The notes: generated by a model not told the origin, from the sequence alone. DNA of 64,000 nt from Marivirga harenae (GCF_030534335.1 NZ_CP130565.1:1943501-2007500); one strand, 5' to 3'. Shown: positions 44,489-54,000, counted from the first letter of the stretch. A program made the numbers and translations.

Positions 44489-45229
44489 TTAAAATAAAAA
44501 CCATTGGTCCTTAGCAAAATCTTCTTTGTATTTGAGGTCATCGAAATAATAGTATTGTGCTGGTTTATGGGAAACGCCAGTTTCCTTTTCGTTCATTGGG
44601 ACTAAAAACTTATTTCTTAGCATCCGTTTCCTGAAATTTCTTTTATCCAATTCTTGACCAACAATAGCTTCATAAAGGGTCTGCAATTGCCTTAAAGTAA
44701 ACTTCTGAGGTAGCAGGGAAAATGCAATAATGGGCTCCCTTTTGATTTTCTCCCTTAACATAGCCCAACCTGTATTGGCGATTTCATTATGGTCAAAACC
44801 TAGTTTTTGCGGTTTTTCAATCGGATGCCAAAGCACCTCTTCAGCAAATGAAGAAGGTCTGTAATCGAAATCGTCAGTTTTAACTAATGAGTTATAACCA
44901 ACAGTTATAACCCTCGCTTCGGGATGTTCCCTGATCGAATTAATCCATTCCACATCAACCGGATCTGAGAGTCTATCTGGAGATCCAAAAGTCTTAAATT
45001 GCTCTAAATATAAATTTTCCATTCCAGTGAGTTCAAAAAGGACTCTATTTGCAGCTACATCTAAATCTTCCCCTCTTTGGACTAAATCTCCTGGTAATGC
45101 ATAAACATTTTCCCTTTCTTGCTTTCGCTTTATTAATAAAATATTGATCTTTTCATCATCAAAGCCAAAAACGACACAGTCGACCGATATATGCGGATTG
45201 TAATGGAATTCTGACATGTTTCTATTCAA
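44489..45229 (-). CDS. NrtR/AraR-like Nudix-domain transcriptional regulator
   Basis: A 246-residue protein with an N-terminal Nudix domain (about 10-150) and a C-terminal winged helix (about 160-230, FTLRQLQTLYEAIVG, KRNFRKRML). The Nudix box GDLVQRGEDLDVAANRVLFELTG lacks the usual REUxEE glutamates (RVLFELTG; segment given at about residues 47-69), so it probably senses rather than hydrolyses a ligand. Relatives in Bacteroidota respond to sugars or ADP-ribose. The gene diverges from a phosphofructokinase-glucokinase operon, suggesting control of sugar entry into glycolysis. Translation may start at 45229 or at the in-frame ATG at 45217. Confidence 0.85.
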   Translation of the reverse strand: MNRNMSEFHYNPHISVDCVVFGFDDEKINILLIKRKQERENVYALPGDLVQRGEDLDVAANRVLFELTGMENLYLEQFKTFGSPDRLSDPVDVEWINSIREHPEARVITVGYNSLVKTDDFDYRPSSFAEEVLWHPIEKPQKLGFDHNEIANTGWAMLREKIKREPIIAFSLLPQKFTLRQLQTLYEAIVGQELDKRNFRKRMLRNKFLVPMNEKETGVSHKPAQYYYFDDLKYKEDFAKDQWFLF

Positions 45230-45231
45230 TT

Positions 45232-45289
45232 AGTATTGCAAAGATAGTAAAATAGTATTGGGTAAGTGTACTCATTACACTATCTTTGG
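45232..45289. promoter_or_regulatory. Divergent promoters with repeated sites between the regulator and pfkA
   Basis: The rightward promoter is TTG (45259-45261), 20 bp, TATCTTTG (45282-45289). A mirror-image -7 box, CAAAGATA (45240-45247), faces the regulator gene. Together they form a perfect 10-bp inverted repeat (45240-45249 with 45280-45289). A direct repeat TAGTATTG occurs at 45232-45239 and 45254-45261, 22 bp apart, with the second copy overlapping the -33 box; it could be the operator of the Nudix regulator. Confidence 0.65.
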
Positions 45290-45309
45290 CGGGGCGAATA
45301 ATTTTTTAG

Positions 45310-46290
45310 ATGAATAAGATGAATCGAATTGGTGTTTTTACTTCAGGTGGGGATGCCCCCGGCATGAATGCAGCTATTAGAGCTGTGGTGAGAGCAGGTA
45401 TATATTACAATAAGGAGATTGTTGGGATATATCGGGGATATGAGGGCATGATTGAGGGTGATTTTGAAGAGATGGATGTGCGATCAGTAGCTAATATCTT
45501 GCAGAGAGGTGGCACAATGCTGAAATCTGCACGTTCCAAAGAATTCAGAACTCCTGAAGGTAGGAAAAAAGCGTACGATCAGCTTAAGAAACACAATATT
45601 GATGGATTGATAGGTATTGGTGGTGATGGTTCATTTACAGGAATGCATCATCTATATTTAGAGCATGGCCTTCCTTATATTTGTATCCCGGGTACGATTG
45701 ATAATGATATTCCAGGAACAGACTATACAATAGGATATGATACAGCAACTAATACGGCAGTAGAGGCTATCGATAAAATAAGGGATACAGCATTGTCTCA
45801 TAATCGTTTGTTTTTTATTGAGGTGATGGGTAGAGATTCAGGATATATTGCGATCAGCAGTGGGATTGCTGGTGGTGCTGTTTCCATTATAATTCCAGAA
45901 GAAGAAACATCAATTGACGAATTGGTGGAGAAATTGAATAAAGGGGGTAAGAAAAAGAAGACTTCTAGTTTAGTAATTGTGGCTGAGGGTGGAAAATCTG
46001 GTTCCGCAATGGAAATTGCAGAAAAGGTGAAAGAAAAATCTTCCTATTTTGACACAAAAGTTACTATATTAGGTCATCTGCAAAGAGGGGGGACTCCTAC
46101 TTATTTTGACAGAGTATTGGCTAGTAAAATGGGTGTTGCGGCAATAGAAGGTTTGGACCAGGGAAAAACTGATGCTATGGTTGGCATTAGGCATCACGAT
46201 ATTATATTCAATAAATTTGATGATATTATGAATCAGCCAAAAGATATTCATAAAGATGATTTAAGAATTGCTAAAATTTTATCAATATAA
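45310..46290 (+). CDS. pfkA: ATP-dependent 6-phosphofructokinase
   Basis: Phosphorylates fructose 6-phosphate in glycolysis. The 326-residue protein has FTSGGDAPGMNAAIRA near the start, GIGGDGSFTG (glycine after GGD typical of ATP users), GTIDNDIPGTDYTIGYDTA (about residues 130-148), MGRDSGYIA and LGHLQRGGTPTYFDR. Length is typical of the bacterial type. It heads a three-gene operon: the BadF-type kinase starts 3 bp after its stop. A second in-frame ATG at 45319 is possible. Confidence 0.95.
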   Translation: MNKMNRIGVFTSGGDAPGMNAAIRAVVRAGIYYNKEIVGIYRGYEGMIEGDFEEMDVRSVANILQRGGTMLKSARSKEFRTPEGRKKAYDQLKKHNIDGLIGIGGDGSFTGMHHLYLEHGLPYICIPGTIDNDIPGTDYTIGYDTATNTAVEAIDKIRDTALSHNRLFFIEVMGRDSGYIAISSGIAGGAVSIIIPEEETSIDELVEKLNKGGKKKKTSSLVIVAEGGKSGSAMEIAEKVKEKSSYFDTKVTILGHLQRGGTPTYFDRVLASKMGVAAIEGLDQGKTDAMVGIRHHDIIFNKFDDIMNQPKDIHKDDLRIAKILSI

Positions 46291-46293
46291 GCT

Positions 46294-47151
46294 ATGATTT
46301 TAATAGGCACAAGTGGTTCCACAAAATGTGATTGGCAGTTGGTTGATGCTCAAGATTCTTTGGTGCGGAAAAGTACCAAGGGTATAAATCCATTTTTTAT
46401 GGATGATGTAGCCATTAGTGATATTGTAAAATCTCTTGGGCCTGATATACTTGATCATAGTTCCGAAATTGAAGTTGTTTATTATTTTGGTGCAGGATGT
46501 TCAAGTAAGCATTTCGCAGCCATGGTGGAAAGAGGACTTTCTATGATTTTCAATAAATCGCACCTCTATGTGAAGGAAGATATTGTAGCAGCTGCATTTG
46601 CCACCTTTAATGGCGAACCATCCATAACTGCCCTTATGGGTACAGGCTCTAATTCCTGTCATTTTGATGGGGATATAGTTCGCCAGGAAGTTAGCGGAAT
46701 GGACTTCATCTTGGGTGACGAAGGTAGTAGAAGCCACTTTGGACAGCTCTTATTAAGTAAATTTTTGAAGAAGCAACTGCCTGCTGAAATATCTCGGGAT
46801 TTGGAACGTGAGTTTCAATTAACAAAAGAGGATATTCTTTTAAATGTTTACATAAAACCATATGCAAACGTTTACCTTAGCACCTTTAGTCAATTCATAA
46901 AGGAAAGGATCGATAATCCATATCTACACAATCTGGTAAAGGAAAGTATTTCAGATTTTGTGAAAACATATATATGTAGCATTAAAAATTATGAAAATCT
47001 CCCCATTCATTTTGTTGGCTCTGTCCCTTATTTCTTTGAAGAAATTGTGAATGAGGTGGTAGAGGAGTATAAGTTAAAAAAGGGGATCTTTGTAGAGGAA
47101 CCTATTGATTTATTGGTAAGTTATTTAATTAAAAAGCATTATAGAAAATAG
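46294..47151 (+). CDS. BadF/BadG-type N-acetylglucosamine kinase homologue
   Basis: A 285-residue ASKHA-fold kinase. The phosphate-1 loop is GTSGSTKCDWQL near residue 4, the phosphate-2 loop ALMGTGSNSC near residue 112, and the GDEGSRSHFGQ segment is diagnostic of the BadF/N-acetylglucosamine kinase group. It probably phosphorylates an amino sugar recovered from the cell wall or diet. It sits between pfkA and glk in one operon. Confidence 0.82.
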   Translation: MILIGTSGSTKCDWQLVDAQDSLVRKSTKGINPFFMDDVAISDIVKSLGPDILDHSSEIEVVYYFGAGCSSKHFAAMVERGLSMIFNKSHLYVKEDIVAAAFATFNGEPSITALMGTGSNSCHFDGDIVRQEVSGMDFILGDEGSRSHFGQLLLSKFLKKQLPAEISRDLEREFQLTKEDILLNVYIKPYANVYLSTFSQFIKERIDNPYLHNLVKESISDFVKTYICSIKNYENLPIHFVGSVPYFFEEIVNEVVEEYKLKKGIFVEEPIDLLVSYLIKKHYRK

Positions 47152-47200
47152 TATTGCAGCCAAGTGAAAAGTTGCAGAGCAGTTCATAAATATTATTGAT

Positions 47201-48181
47201 ATGAAAGTTAGCATTGGGATCGATATAGGAGGTACGGGAACAAAATTTGGTATTGTAACTTTGGATGGGAAAGTTTTATATCAAGGAGCAATTCCAACTC
47301 AAACAGAAGCTGTTTTTACAGATTATATTCATGTTTTGTCAAATGAAATTCGAAAAGGTTTGGATCATGACAAACATGAGTTGATTGGAATTGGAGTTGG
47401 TGCTCCAAATGCTAATTACCACAAAGGAACAGTGGAACATGCTCCCAATTTACGATGGAAAGGGATTTTACCCCTTGCTAAAACCTTGGAAGATGAGTTT
47501 TCGGTGCCAGTTGTTGTAACGAATGATGCCAATGCAGCAGCAGTAGGGGAAATGATTTTTGGAGGTGCTAAAGGAATGAAAGATTTCATTGTCATAACCT
47601 TAGGTACTGGCCTGGGTGCTGGGATTGTTTGTAATGGACAATTAGTGAATGGAGCAAATGGATTTGCAGGAGAGTTAGGGCATACTACTGTTACTTATGG
47701 AAATGGAAGGTTTTGCGGATGTGGTAAAAGAGGATGTTTGGAAACATATGTTTCTGCAACAGGAATCAAAAGAACCATTTATAAATTGCTGGCTGATTAT
47801 ACCGAGGATAGTGCCTTAAGATCTGTTAGTTTTGACGAATTAAGTCCTGAAATGATTACTAAATATGCATTAAAAGGCGATATTATAGCCAAGCAAGCAT
47901 TTGAATATACGGGAAGGATTTTAGGGACCAAATTAGCTGATACAGTAATTCATACAGACCCCGAGGCGATATTTATATTTGGAGGACTATCTCAAGCAGG
48001 GGATTTAATTTTTAATCCAGTTAAGGAGCACTTAGAGTTAAACTTAATGCCAGTTTTTAAAGGTAAGGTAAGAGTAATCTCTTCTCAGTTGCAGAATCAA
48101 TCTGCCCCTATAATTGGTGCGAGTAGCTTGATTGTTGACAAACTGAAGAAAGATGAGATAGCACTAATTGAGAATAAGTAG
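47201..48181 (+). CDS. glk: ROK-family glucokinase
   Basis: Phosphorylates glucose with ATP. The 326-residue ROK protein shows GIDIGGTGTKFGIV at the start, the catalytic aspartate in VVTNDANAAAVGE, LGTGLGAGIV, the ExGH motif GELGHTTV and the zinc cluster CGCGKRGCLE. There is no DNA-binding domain, so it is an enzyme and not a ROK repressor. It is the last gene of the pfkA operon, 49 bp after the BadF-type kinase. Confidence 0.92.
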   Translation: MKVSIGIDIGGTGTKFGIVTLDGKVLYQGAIPTQTEAVFTDYIHVLSNEIRKGLDHDKHELIGIGVGAPNANYHKGTVEHAPNLRWKGILPLAKTLEDEFSVPVVVTNDANAAAVGEMIFGGAKGMKDFIVITLGTGLGAGIVCNGQLVNGANGFAGELGHTTVTYGNGRFCGCGKRGCLETYVSATGIKRTIYKLLADYTEDSALRSVSFDELSPEMITKYALKGDIIAKQAFEYTGRILGTKLADTVIHTDPEAIFIFGGLSQAGDLIFNPVKEHLELNLMPVFKGKVRVISSQLQNQSAPIIGASSLIVDKLKKDEIALIENK

Positions 48182-48194
48182 AGATCTCTAATTG

Positions 48195-48953
48195 TTATTC
48201 CAATTTGCTTAAGCAATAGTTGGCGAGAGTAAAGGTCTCTTTATATTTTTGGATGTTACCTTCCTTAACATTAAAATCCAATGTATTTCGATCAATGATT
48301 TTGGGGATAATTTTTTCGTAAATTAATTCTTCAGGAAGCTCATGAACAGGTATTTCAGTTCTTGATTGCTTATCATTTTTAAATGCCTTTTCAAATTCCA
48401 ATGAATTCAGCCAAAGCACACAATCCGAGACCACATTAGAATGGTTTGATTTTAGGTATGCTTTGAAATGATTCTGATTTTTCTTTCCATTTAAATTAGG
48501 TGTAAAAGGTTTGTATTTTTCTTCAAAGGCAATCCGTTTTCCTAGATTGATGTTATTTTCCTTCATTAAGTTTTCAAACATATTAAACAGGCCTTGCTGC
48601 TTTAAGTCAATTAAAATAGAATTGAAAACCTTAATTTTTTGCCAATCTTCCTTTAATGCATTGCTTAATTGTTCGAATGCTAATAGAACCCTTAATCTTC
48701 TGCATATTTCTAACTTAATTTCATAAAACATTCCATCCAATTCTTTCTGAAATGCTTCCTCTTTGCCTTTAAGATGCTTGTTGTGATTAAGAATGTCAAT
48801 AATGGTTTGGAATTTTACTTTTCCATAAAATTCACTCTGATTAATTTCTGCGTTTTTAAATTGATTTAAAAAGGCAATAATTTCGTCAGTTGTAGTTCTT
48901 AGTTTAAAATGTAAATCGAAAACTAAAACTGCTCCCTCTTTCTGTGAAATCAT
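48195..48953 (-). CDS. Hypothetical helical protein
   Basis: A 252-residue protein, predicted mainly helical and charged, with no signal peptide, membrane segment or motif I know. Features are a lysine-rich middle (LKGKEEAFQKELDGMFYE) and a C-terminal acidic-basic segment. It ends 13 bp from the end of glk and has no same-strand neighbour. AT-rich coding with frequent lysine codons is like the rest of the window. Confidence 0.65.
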   Translation of the reverse strand: MISQKEGAVLVFDLHFKLRTTTDEIIAFLNQFKNAEINQSEFYGKVKFQTIIDILNHNKHLKGKEEAFQKELDGMFYEIKLEICRRLRVLLAFEQLSNALKEDWQKIKVFNSILIDLKQQGLFNMFENLMKENNINLGKRIAFEEKYKPFTPNLNGKKNQNHFKAYLKSNHSNVVSDCVLWLNSLEFEKAFKNDKQSRTEIPVHELPEELIYEKIIPKIIDRNTLDFNVKEGNIQKYKETFTLANYCLSKLE

Positions 48954-49140
48954 ATAAATAAAATTTCTTACTTTTTAAAAAGCGTAAGGGCTGGTTGAAG
49001 TTCGTGCGTTGTAAAATGGCTGATAAATCTACCTATAAAAACAGTACGTTAAAAGTAGGTCTATGTTTTTTGTTGAAAAATTTACTGCTTGAGTAAAGAA
49101 ACTTCAATTTTAAAGAAATTTTAAGCTATTTTTGCGGCAG

Positions 49141-49764
49141 ATGAATATAAGTTCCAACAAGCTTCTTTTAGCAATAGATCAATTGAGTGAAATAGGATAC
49201 TATGTTTGGGATGATTTCGTCTCGCTAGAAGATGTAAAGAATCTCGTTTCGATTGCTAACGAAGGTCGTCTCTCCGGTGATTTTAAAAAAGCAGGAATTG
49301 GTAAACAAGCCCTTTTTCAGTTAGACAAAAGCATAAGAGGTGATTTTATACAATGGATAGACAGAGGTAGCAAGCATGAGATTGTCAAAAAGTTTTTAGA
49401 CCAAATTGAATTACTGAAAGATAAATTAAATGAAACCTGCTATCTAGGAATTAAAGACTTTGAAACCCATTTTGCTATTTATCCTGAAAATACCTTTTAT
49501 AAGAAACACGTAGATAGATTTCAACAAAACGCTCATCGGGTAATTTCTTTTGTTCTTTATCTAAACGAAAATTGGGAAGATGGTCATGGAGGCGAATTGG
49601 CACTTTATCCAAGTGGGACAATTGAGAAAGTGCAGCCGTTTGCTGGACGATTACTTCTATTTAGAAGCGAACTGGAACATGAGGTATTAATGTCCTATAA
49701 AACTCGCTATAGCATAACTGGCTGGATGCTAGACAAAAACATGGACCTAACATTTTTACCTTAA
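49141..49764 (+). CDS. 2-oxoglutarate/Fe(II)-dependent oxygenase (prolyl-hydroxylase-like)
   Basis: A 207-residue double-stranded beta-helix oxygenase. The iron ligands are H123 and D125 (KKHVDRF) and H180 (ELEHEV), and R189 (KTRYSITGW) would bind the 2-oxoglutarate carboxylate. The pattern FVLYLNENWEDGHGGEL is typical of prolyl-4-hydroxylase-type and PKHD-type enzymes. I start at ATG 49141, not the TTG at 49132. A -7 box TATTTTTG ends at 49134, so the leader would be only about 3 nt. The next gene, an alpha-oxoamine synthase, follows after 99 bp. Confidence 0.88.
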   Translation: MNISSNKLLLAIDQLSEIGYYVWDDFVSLEDVKNLVSIANEGRLSGDFKKAGIGKQALFQLDKSIRGDFIQWIDRGSKHEIVKKFLDQIELLKDKLNETCYLGIKDFETHFAIYPENTFYKKHVDRFQQNAHRVISFVLYLNENWEDGHGGELALYPSGTIEKVQPFAGRLLLFRSELEHEVLMSYKTRYSITGWMLDKNMDLTFLP

Positions 49765-49863
49765 TTCAGTTTATTAGTATAGTATTAAATACAGTATTTA
49801 AGGTTTGAATTTTAAACAAAGCGGCCTTAAATTGTAAATGTTCATAAACCAAAATTTTACAAT

Positions 49864-51216
49864 ATGTCTTTATCTTCAACCCCATATAGAAAGCATTATC
49901 ATCTGTTCGATGAGCAAAATGTAGATCATATGTATTTTGATATTTCTCCTGCAGGGGAAATAGATGCCAACAAATATTCTTTATATAATTTCACAGGTGA
50001 TCCCAAACTCGAATATGCCGAATGGGATAGTCGAATGGATATGATGAATAGTTGGTTTTCGGATATGAAAAAAAGTAACCGATTTTTATATGAAAGAGAA
50101 TCAATTGATGGCTCAAAGGTAGTTTCCAAAGTAATTGATCCGGAATCGAAGGAGATCAGAGAGATGCTCAATTTTGCTTCCAATGACTATTTGAATCTTA
50201 CTCAAGACAAGAGAATATTGAAGAAGGTGAATGAAGTTATTGATCAATATGGAGGAGGTGCTGGTGGAGCTCCGTTATTGAGTGGGACAATGGGCATCAT
50301 AAGAGAGTTGCAGGAGAAAATATCTTCAATGAAGGCTATGGAAGCCTCAATAGTCTATACTTCTGGTTACGCGGCCAATATTGGGACCATTTCAGGGCTA
50401 TTAGGCCATAAGGATATCGCTATTTATGACATGTTTTCTCATGCCAGCCTGATTGATGGAAGTAAAGGCTCTAATAAGAAGTTCTTCGCACATAATGACC
50501 CCGAATCGCTGGAGAAAGTATTGAAAAGTGTCCAAAATAAGTTTATTAATAAACTAGTTGTGGTTGATGGTGTGTATTCCATGGATGGTGACATATGTAA
50601 TTTACCAGCAATTTTGGACATTGCGCATTATTATGGGGCATGGGTTTTGGTGGATGAAGCGCACGCAACCGGAGTGATTGGTAAAAATGGAAAAGGGACT
50701 GTTGATTATTTTGGTCTAGAGGGAAAGGTAGATATTATTACCGGTACCTTAAGTAAATCTGTCGGTGCTGTAGGAGGGTTTGTTTCCGCCTCCCAGAAAT
50801 TAATCAATTATTTAAAGTATAGTAGTAGGTCATACATGTTTTCCACCTCCCCATATTTGCCTGGAGTTGCAGCGGCTTTGGAAGGTTTAAAGCTAATTGA
50901 AAATAATGAGGCAGGTCAGGAAAGACTCTGGGAGAATATTCAGTACGTTAAAGAAAGATTGTTGAAAGCAGGGTTTAATATTGGGAATGCTGAAACTGCG
51001 ATTTTTCCTATTATCATAGGGGATGACAACAAGGTCAAAGAAATGACATATAGATTGCATTTGAGAAATATTTTTGTAAATCCAGTGCCGTATCCAGCAG
51101 TTCCGAGGAAGCTAACTAGAGTGCGAATGACAGTTACCGCTGGCTTTACAACCGAGCAGTTAGACTATACCTTAAAGCAAATTGAAGAGATTGGTAAGGA
51201 TTTGGAGATTATTTAA
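49864..51216 (+). CDS. PLP-dependent alpha-oxoamine synthase-family acyltransferase with N-terminal extension
   Basis: A 450-residue enzyme. Residues 1 to about 100 are an extension without a recognised fold, and the remainder is an alpha-oxoamine synthase domain: FASNDYLNL, H193 in MFSHASLID, D264/H267 in VDEAHATGV and Schiff-base K298 in TGTLSKSVGA. The YPAVPRKLTRVRMTVTAG end is typical. Candidates are serine palmitoyltransferase, cysteate acyltransferase or KBL. With the paralogue at 488 and Mpo1-like protein at 34677, a role in sphingolipid or sulfonolipid synthesis is plausible but unproven. A strong terminator follows. Confidence 0.85.
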   Translation: MSLSSTPYRKHYHLFDEQNVDHMYFDISPAGEIDANKYSLYNFTGDPKLEYAEWDSRMDMMNSWFSDMKKSNRFLYERESIDGSKVVSKVIDPESKEIREMLNFASNDYLNLTQDKRILKKVNEVIDQYGGGAGGAPLLSGTMGIIRELQEKISSMKAMEASIVYTSGYAANIGTISGLLGHKDIAIYDMFSHASLIDGSKGSNKKFFAHNDPESLEKVLKSVQNKFINKLVVVDGVYSMDGDICNLPAILDIAHYYGAWVLVDEAHATGVIGKNGKGTVDYFGLEGKVDIITGTLSKSVGAVGGFVSASQKLINYLKYSSRSYMFSTSPYLPGVAAALEGLKLIENNEAGQERLWENIQYVKERLLKAGFNIGNAETAIFPIIIGDDNKVKEMTYRLHLRNIFVNPVPYPAVPRKLTRVRMTVTAGFTTEQLDYTLKQIEEIGKDLEII

Positions 51217-51270
51217 TGGGTGATTATCGCTGTCTAAAATAAGTTTCCGGTTTTTAATATAGATTTCAGT

Positions 51271-51302
51271 AACCTGTGGAGTTTCCTTCACAGGTTTTTT
51301 TA
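51271..51302 (+). terminator. Terminator after the alpha-oxoamine synthase gene
   Basis: Perfect 8-bp stem AACCTGTG (51271-51278) with CACAGGTT (51289-51296), 10-nt loop, then T-run to 51301. Confidence 0.85.
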
Positions 51303-51361
51303 TGGCTTGGGTTTCCGTGATTCCATTCTTAAAAATTTTGTGGTCAATCAGTCTTTTTTTT

Positions 51362-51408
51362 TGTACGATTGTTCGTTTCTGAAATTAAAAAGTGTTCAAA
51401 ATCGTACA
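51362..51408. promoter_or_regulatory. Widely spaced inverted repeat upstream of the TonB receptor
   Basis: TGTACGATT (51362-51370) is mirrored exactly by AATCGTACA (51400-51408) with a 29-bp spacer, 123 bp before the receptor start. The centre-to-centre distance of 38 bp fits two protein-binding half-sites better than an RNA hairpin. The rest of the 314-bp gap (51217-51530) holds the terminator at 51271 and nothing else that I can identify. Confidence 0.45.
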
Positions 51409-51530
51409 TGGAATATGTTGAAATTTCTTAAAATCACCTTCTACACCTAGAATAAGCCACCTATACAATATGGCACATTCCGTGCATCAAGAGCTAGCAT
51501 AAACGCATCTAATAACTAAAGGACAAGAAA

Positions 51531-53969
51531 ATGCAAACGCTCAAGAACATGAAAACTTTTTTATCTTTAATAACGCTAACTCTTTTGTTAAGCAGTTTTG
51601 CACAAGCGCAAACTGGCTTGATCAAAGGTGTCTTGATTGACACCCAAAATGCCTCGCTTCCTTATAGCAATGTAGCGATTTACCAAGCTACTGATTCAAG
51701 TTTAGTAACGGGCAGTATAACCAATGAAAATGGTCTTTTTAGTATCAATGTGGAGTATGGTGAATATTATTTAAAAATATCCGCTGTTGGTTTTGAAACC
51801 TACATTTCTAAAAGCATAGTTGTGAATGCTACTAATTCAACTGTTGATGTTTCGACTATTAGACTGCAGGAAGATGTGCAAGTGATGGATGCTGTAGAAG
51901 TGAAAGCTATGCGTCCACAAGTAGTTGTAGAAGCAGATAAAATGATTGTCTCAGTAGAAGGAACTGCAATGGCAGCAGGTGCTACGGCATATGAGGTTTT
52001 GGAAAAGTCCCCAGGCGTATTCGTGGATCAAGACGGAAATATTCAGCTGAATGGCAAATCTGGAGTTCAAGTAATGATTGATGGTCGAAGATCCTATTTA
52101 TCTGCTACAGACTTACAGAATATGTTACAGGGCATGTCTGCAGATAATATCAAAACTATTGAAATCATTAATAATCCATCTGCCAAATATGATGCAGAGG
52201 GAAATGCTGGAATAATCAATATCACTCTGAAGAAAAATAGTATTCAAGGAATCAATGGAAGTATAAATGCAAGCTATCGTTATAATGAAATGCAAAATTA
52301 TAACTCTGGAATACAATTGAACCATAAAAAAGGGAAGTGGAATTCATTTGTCAATGCGGATTTATCTCAAAGAGGAAGAATCAGAGATGCTGGGTTTTAC
52401 AGAGAAATCACACAGACTGACGGTACTCTGACCATTTTTGATCAAACAGGTAAAGAGTATGTAAACAGAGTGATTCCATCGATTAGAGTAGGAACAGATT
52501 ATGACATAAATGATATGCAGTCTGTTGGAGTAATGGTTAATGTTTATGGACAAGATGTCTACCATGACTTTAATATCGATACTGATTTAGAGCAAGGTGC
52601 TAACGATTTCATGATTAATTCTGATAATCAAATTGATTACCAGTTTTTAAATACACAGGCTAATTTGCATTATGTTCACAAATTGGATACTAACGGCACG
52701 AAAATCACCACGGATTTAAACTATGTTAGACTGTTTAATGATGGAGGATCTACTTTTACTAACAGCTATTTCCAAGAAAATAATAGTGAGCCATTTGCCG
52801 TAGAGCGACTAGAAAATGAGAACCCATTTGCATATGATATTTATTCAGCACAAGTGGATTTTGAAGGAAAATTACTTGATGAAATTAAGGTGGAAGCGGG
52901 ACTAAAAGCAAGCCATGTGGTTTCGGATAATTTACTTAATTTTTATGAAATTGAGGATAATCAGAAAACACTCGATCGAAATCGGTCCAATCATTTTATT
53001 TATACAGAACAAATTTTTGCTGGCTATAGTAGTTTTGCGGGAGCGATTGGTGAAAAAGTATCATATAAAGTAGGTTTAAGAGGGGAGCAAACGGTTTCCT
53101 CTGGAGAATCTCTGACCCTAAATACAGTAAATGAGAGAAATTATTTTAATCTTTTCCCTAGCTTTTTCTTGCAGCATAATATATCAGATCAATATCAAGT
53201 GAACTATAACTACAGCCGTAGAATTGATAGACCCAACTACCATAATCTAAACCCATTTGTGATGTATTTGGACCCATACACCTGGGCTCAGGGAAATCCT
53301 TATTTGAGGCCACAGTTTACTCATTCTATGTCCGTAACACAAACCATTTTAGGTCAATATAATTTAGTATTGAACTATGGTTTAACAAGTGATTTCATAG
53401 CAGAGGTCCCTACACAAAATCCTGAAGACGGGACAACTGTGTTTATCCAAGAAAATATTGACGATCAAGTTAACTACAGTGCTACAGCGGTAATTCCCTT
53501 TCAACCATTCAAATGGTGGTCAATCAATAGCAATATATCCGTTTTTCACCAGGAATTCACTACCTATTTAAATGGAAACCAAGTGGAGAACAATGCTACC
53601 TCAGCTTTCGCTAGAATGGGCAACACTTTCATACTACCAAATGATTTCAAATTGGAGCTTAATGGTGACTATAGATCTAATACAGTTTGGGGACTATATG
53701 CAATTGGCGAACAATGGGGCATTGATTTTGCAGTTAAGAAAAGCTTCATGGATAAGAAGTTTGATGCATCCATAAATATTACAGATATCTTCAGAACCAG
53801 AAGATTTGAAGGGAGTTCAAATTTTAATGGTAACATTAATGAAATTAGTCAATATTTTGGACAACAAAGTATAGGATTTACGTTACGATATATGTTTAGC
53901 AAAGGTGAAGAATTTAAAGCCCGTCAAAGAAATAGTAATCTAGAAGAATTGAACAGGGCAGGAGGATAA
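51531..53969 (+). CDS. TonB-dependent receptor-like outer membrane beta-barrel protein
   Basis: An 812-residue outer-membrane protein. After the signal peptide (SSFAQAQ, cut near residue 27) come a carboxypeptidase-regulatory-like domain (about 29-112), a plug (about 125-235, with VMIDGRRSYLSATDL and IKTIEIINNPSAKYDAEGNAGI) and a barrel of the outer membrane beta-barrel family 3. It is not a SusC, since it lacks the SusC junction and SusD partner. The substrate is unknown. The start at 51531 or 51549 is equally possible. Confidence 0.88.
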   Translation: MQTLKNMKTFLSLITLTLLLSSFAQAQTGLIKGVLIDTQNASLPYSNVAIYQATDSSLVTGSITNENGLFSINVEYGEYYLKISAVGFETYISKSIVVNATNSTVDVSTIRLQEDVQVMDAVEVKAMRPQVVVEADKMIVSVEGTAMAAGATAYEVLEKSPGVFVDQDGNIQLNGKSGVQVMIDGRRSYLSATDLQNMLQGMSADNIKTIEIINNPSAKYDAEGNAGIINITLKKNSIQGINGSINASYRYNEMQNYNSGIQLNHKKGKWNSFVNADLSQRGRIRDAGFYREITQTDGTLTIFDQTGKEYVNRVIPSIRVGTDYDINDMQSVGVMVNVYGQDVYHDFNIDTDLEQGANDFMINSDNQIDYQFLNTQANLHYVHKLDTNGTKITTDLNYVRLFNDGGSTFTNSYFQENNSEPFAVERLENENPFAYDIYSAQVDFEGKLLDEIKVEAGLKASHVVSDNLLNFYEIEDNQKTLDRNRSNHFIYTEQIFAGYSSFAGAIGEKVSYKVGLRGEQTVSSGESLTLNTVNERNYFNLFPSFFLQHNISDQYQVNYNYSRRIDRPNYHNLNPFVMYLDPYTWAQGNPYLRPQFTHSMSVTQTILGQYNLVLNYGLTSDFIAEVPTQNPEDGTTVFIQENIDDQVNYSATAVIPFQPFKWWSINSNISVFHQEFTTYLNGNQVENNATSAFARMGNTFILPNDFKLELNGDYRSNTVWGLYAIGEQWGIDFAVKKSFMDKKFDASINITDIFRTRRFEGSSNFNGNINEISQYFGQQSIGFTLRYMFSKGEEFKARQRNSNLEELNRAGG

Positions 53970-54000
53970 TACACAGTTTAGGTTAACATTAAAACTGTGG

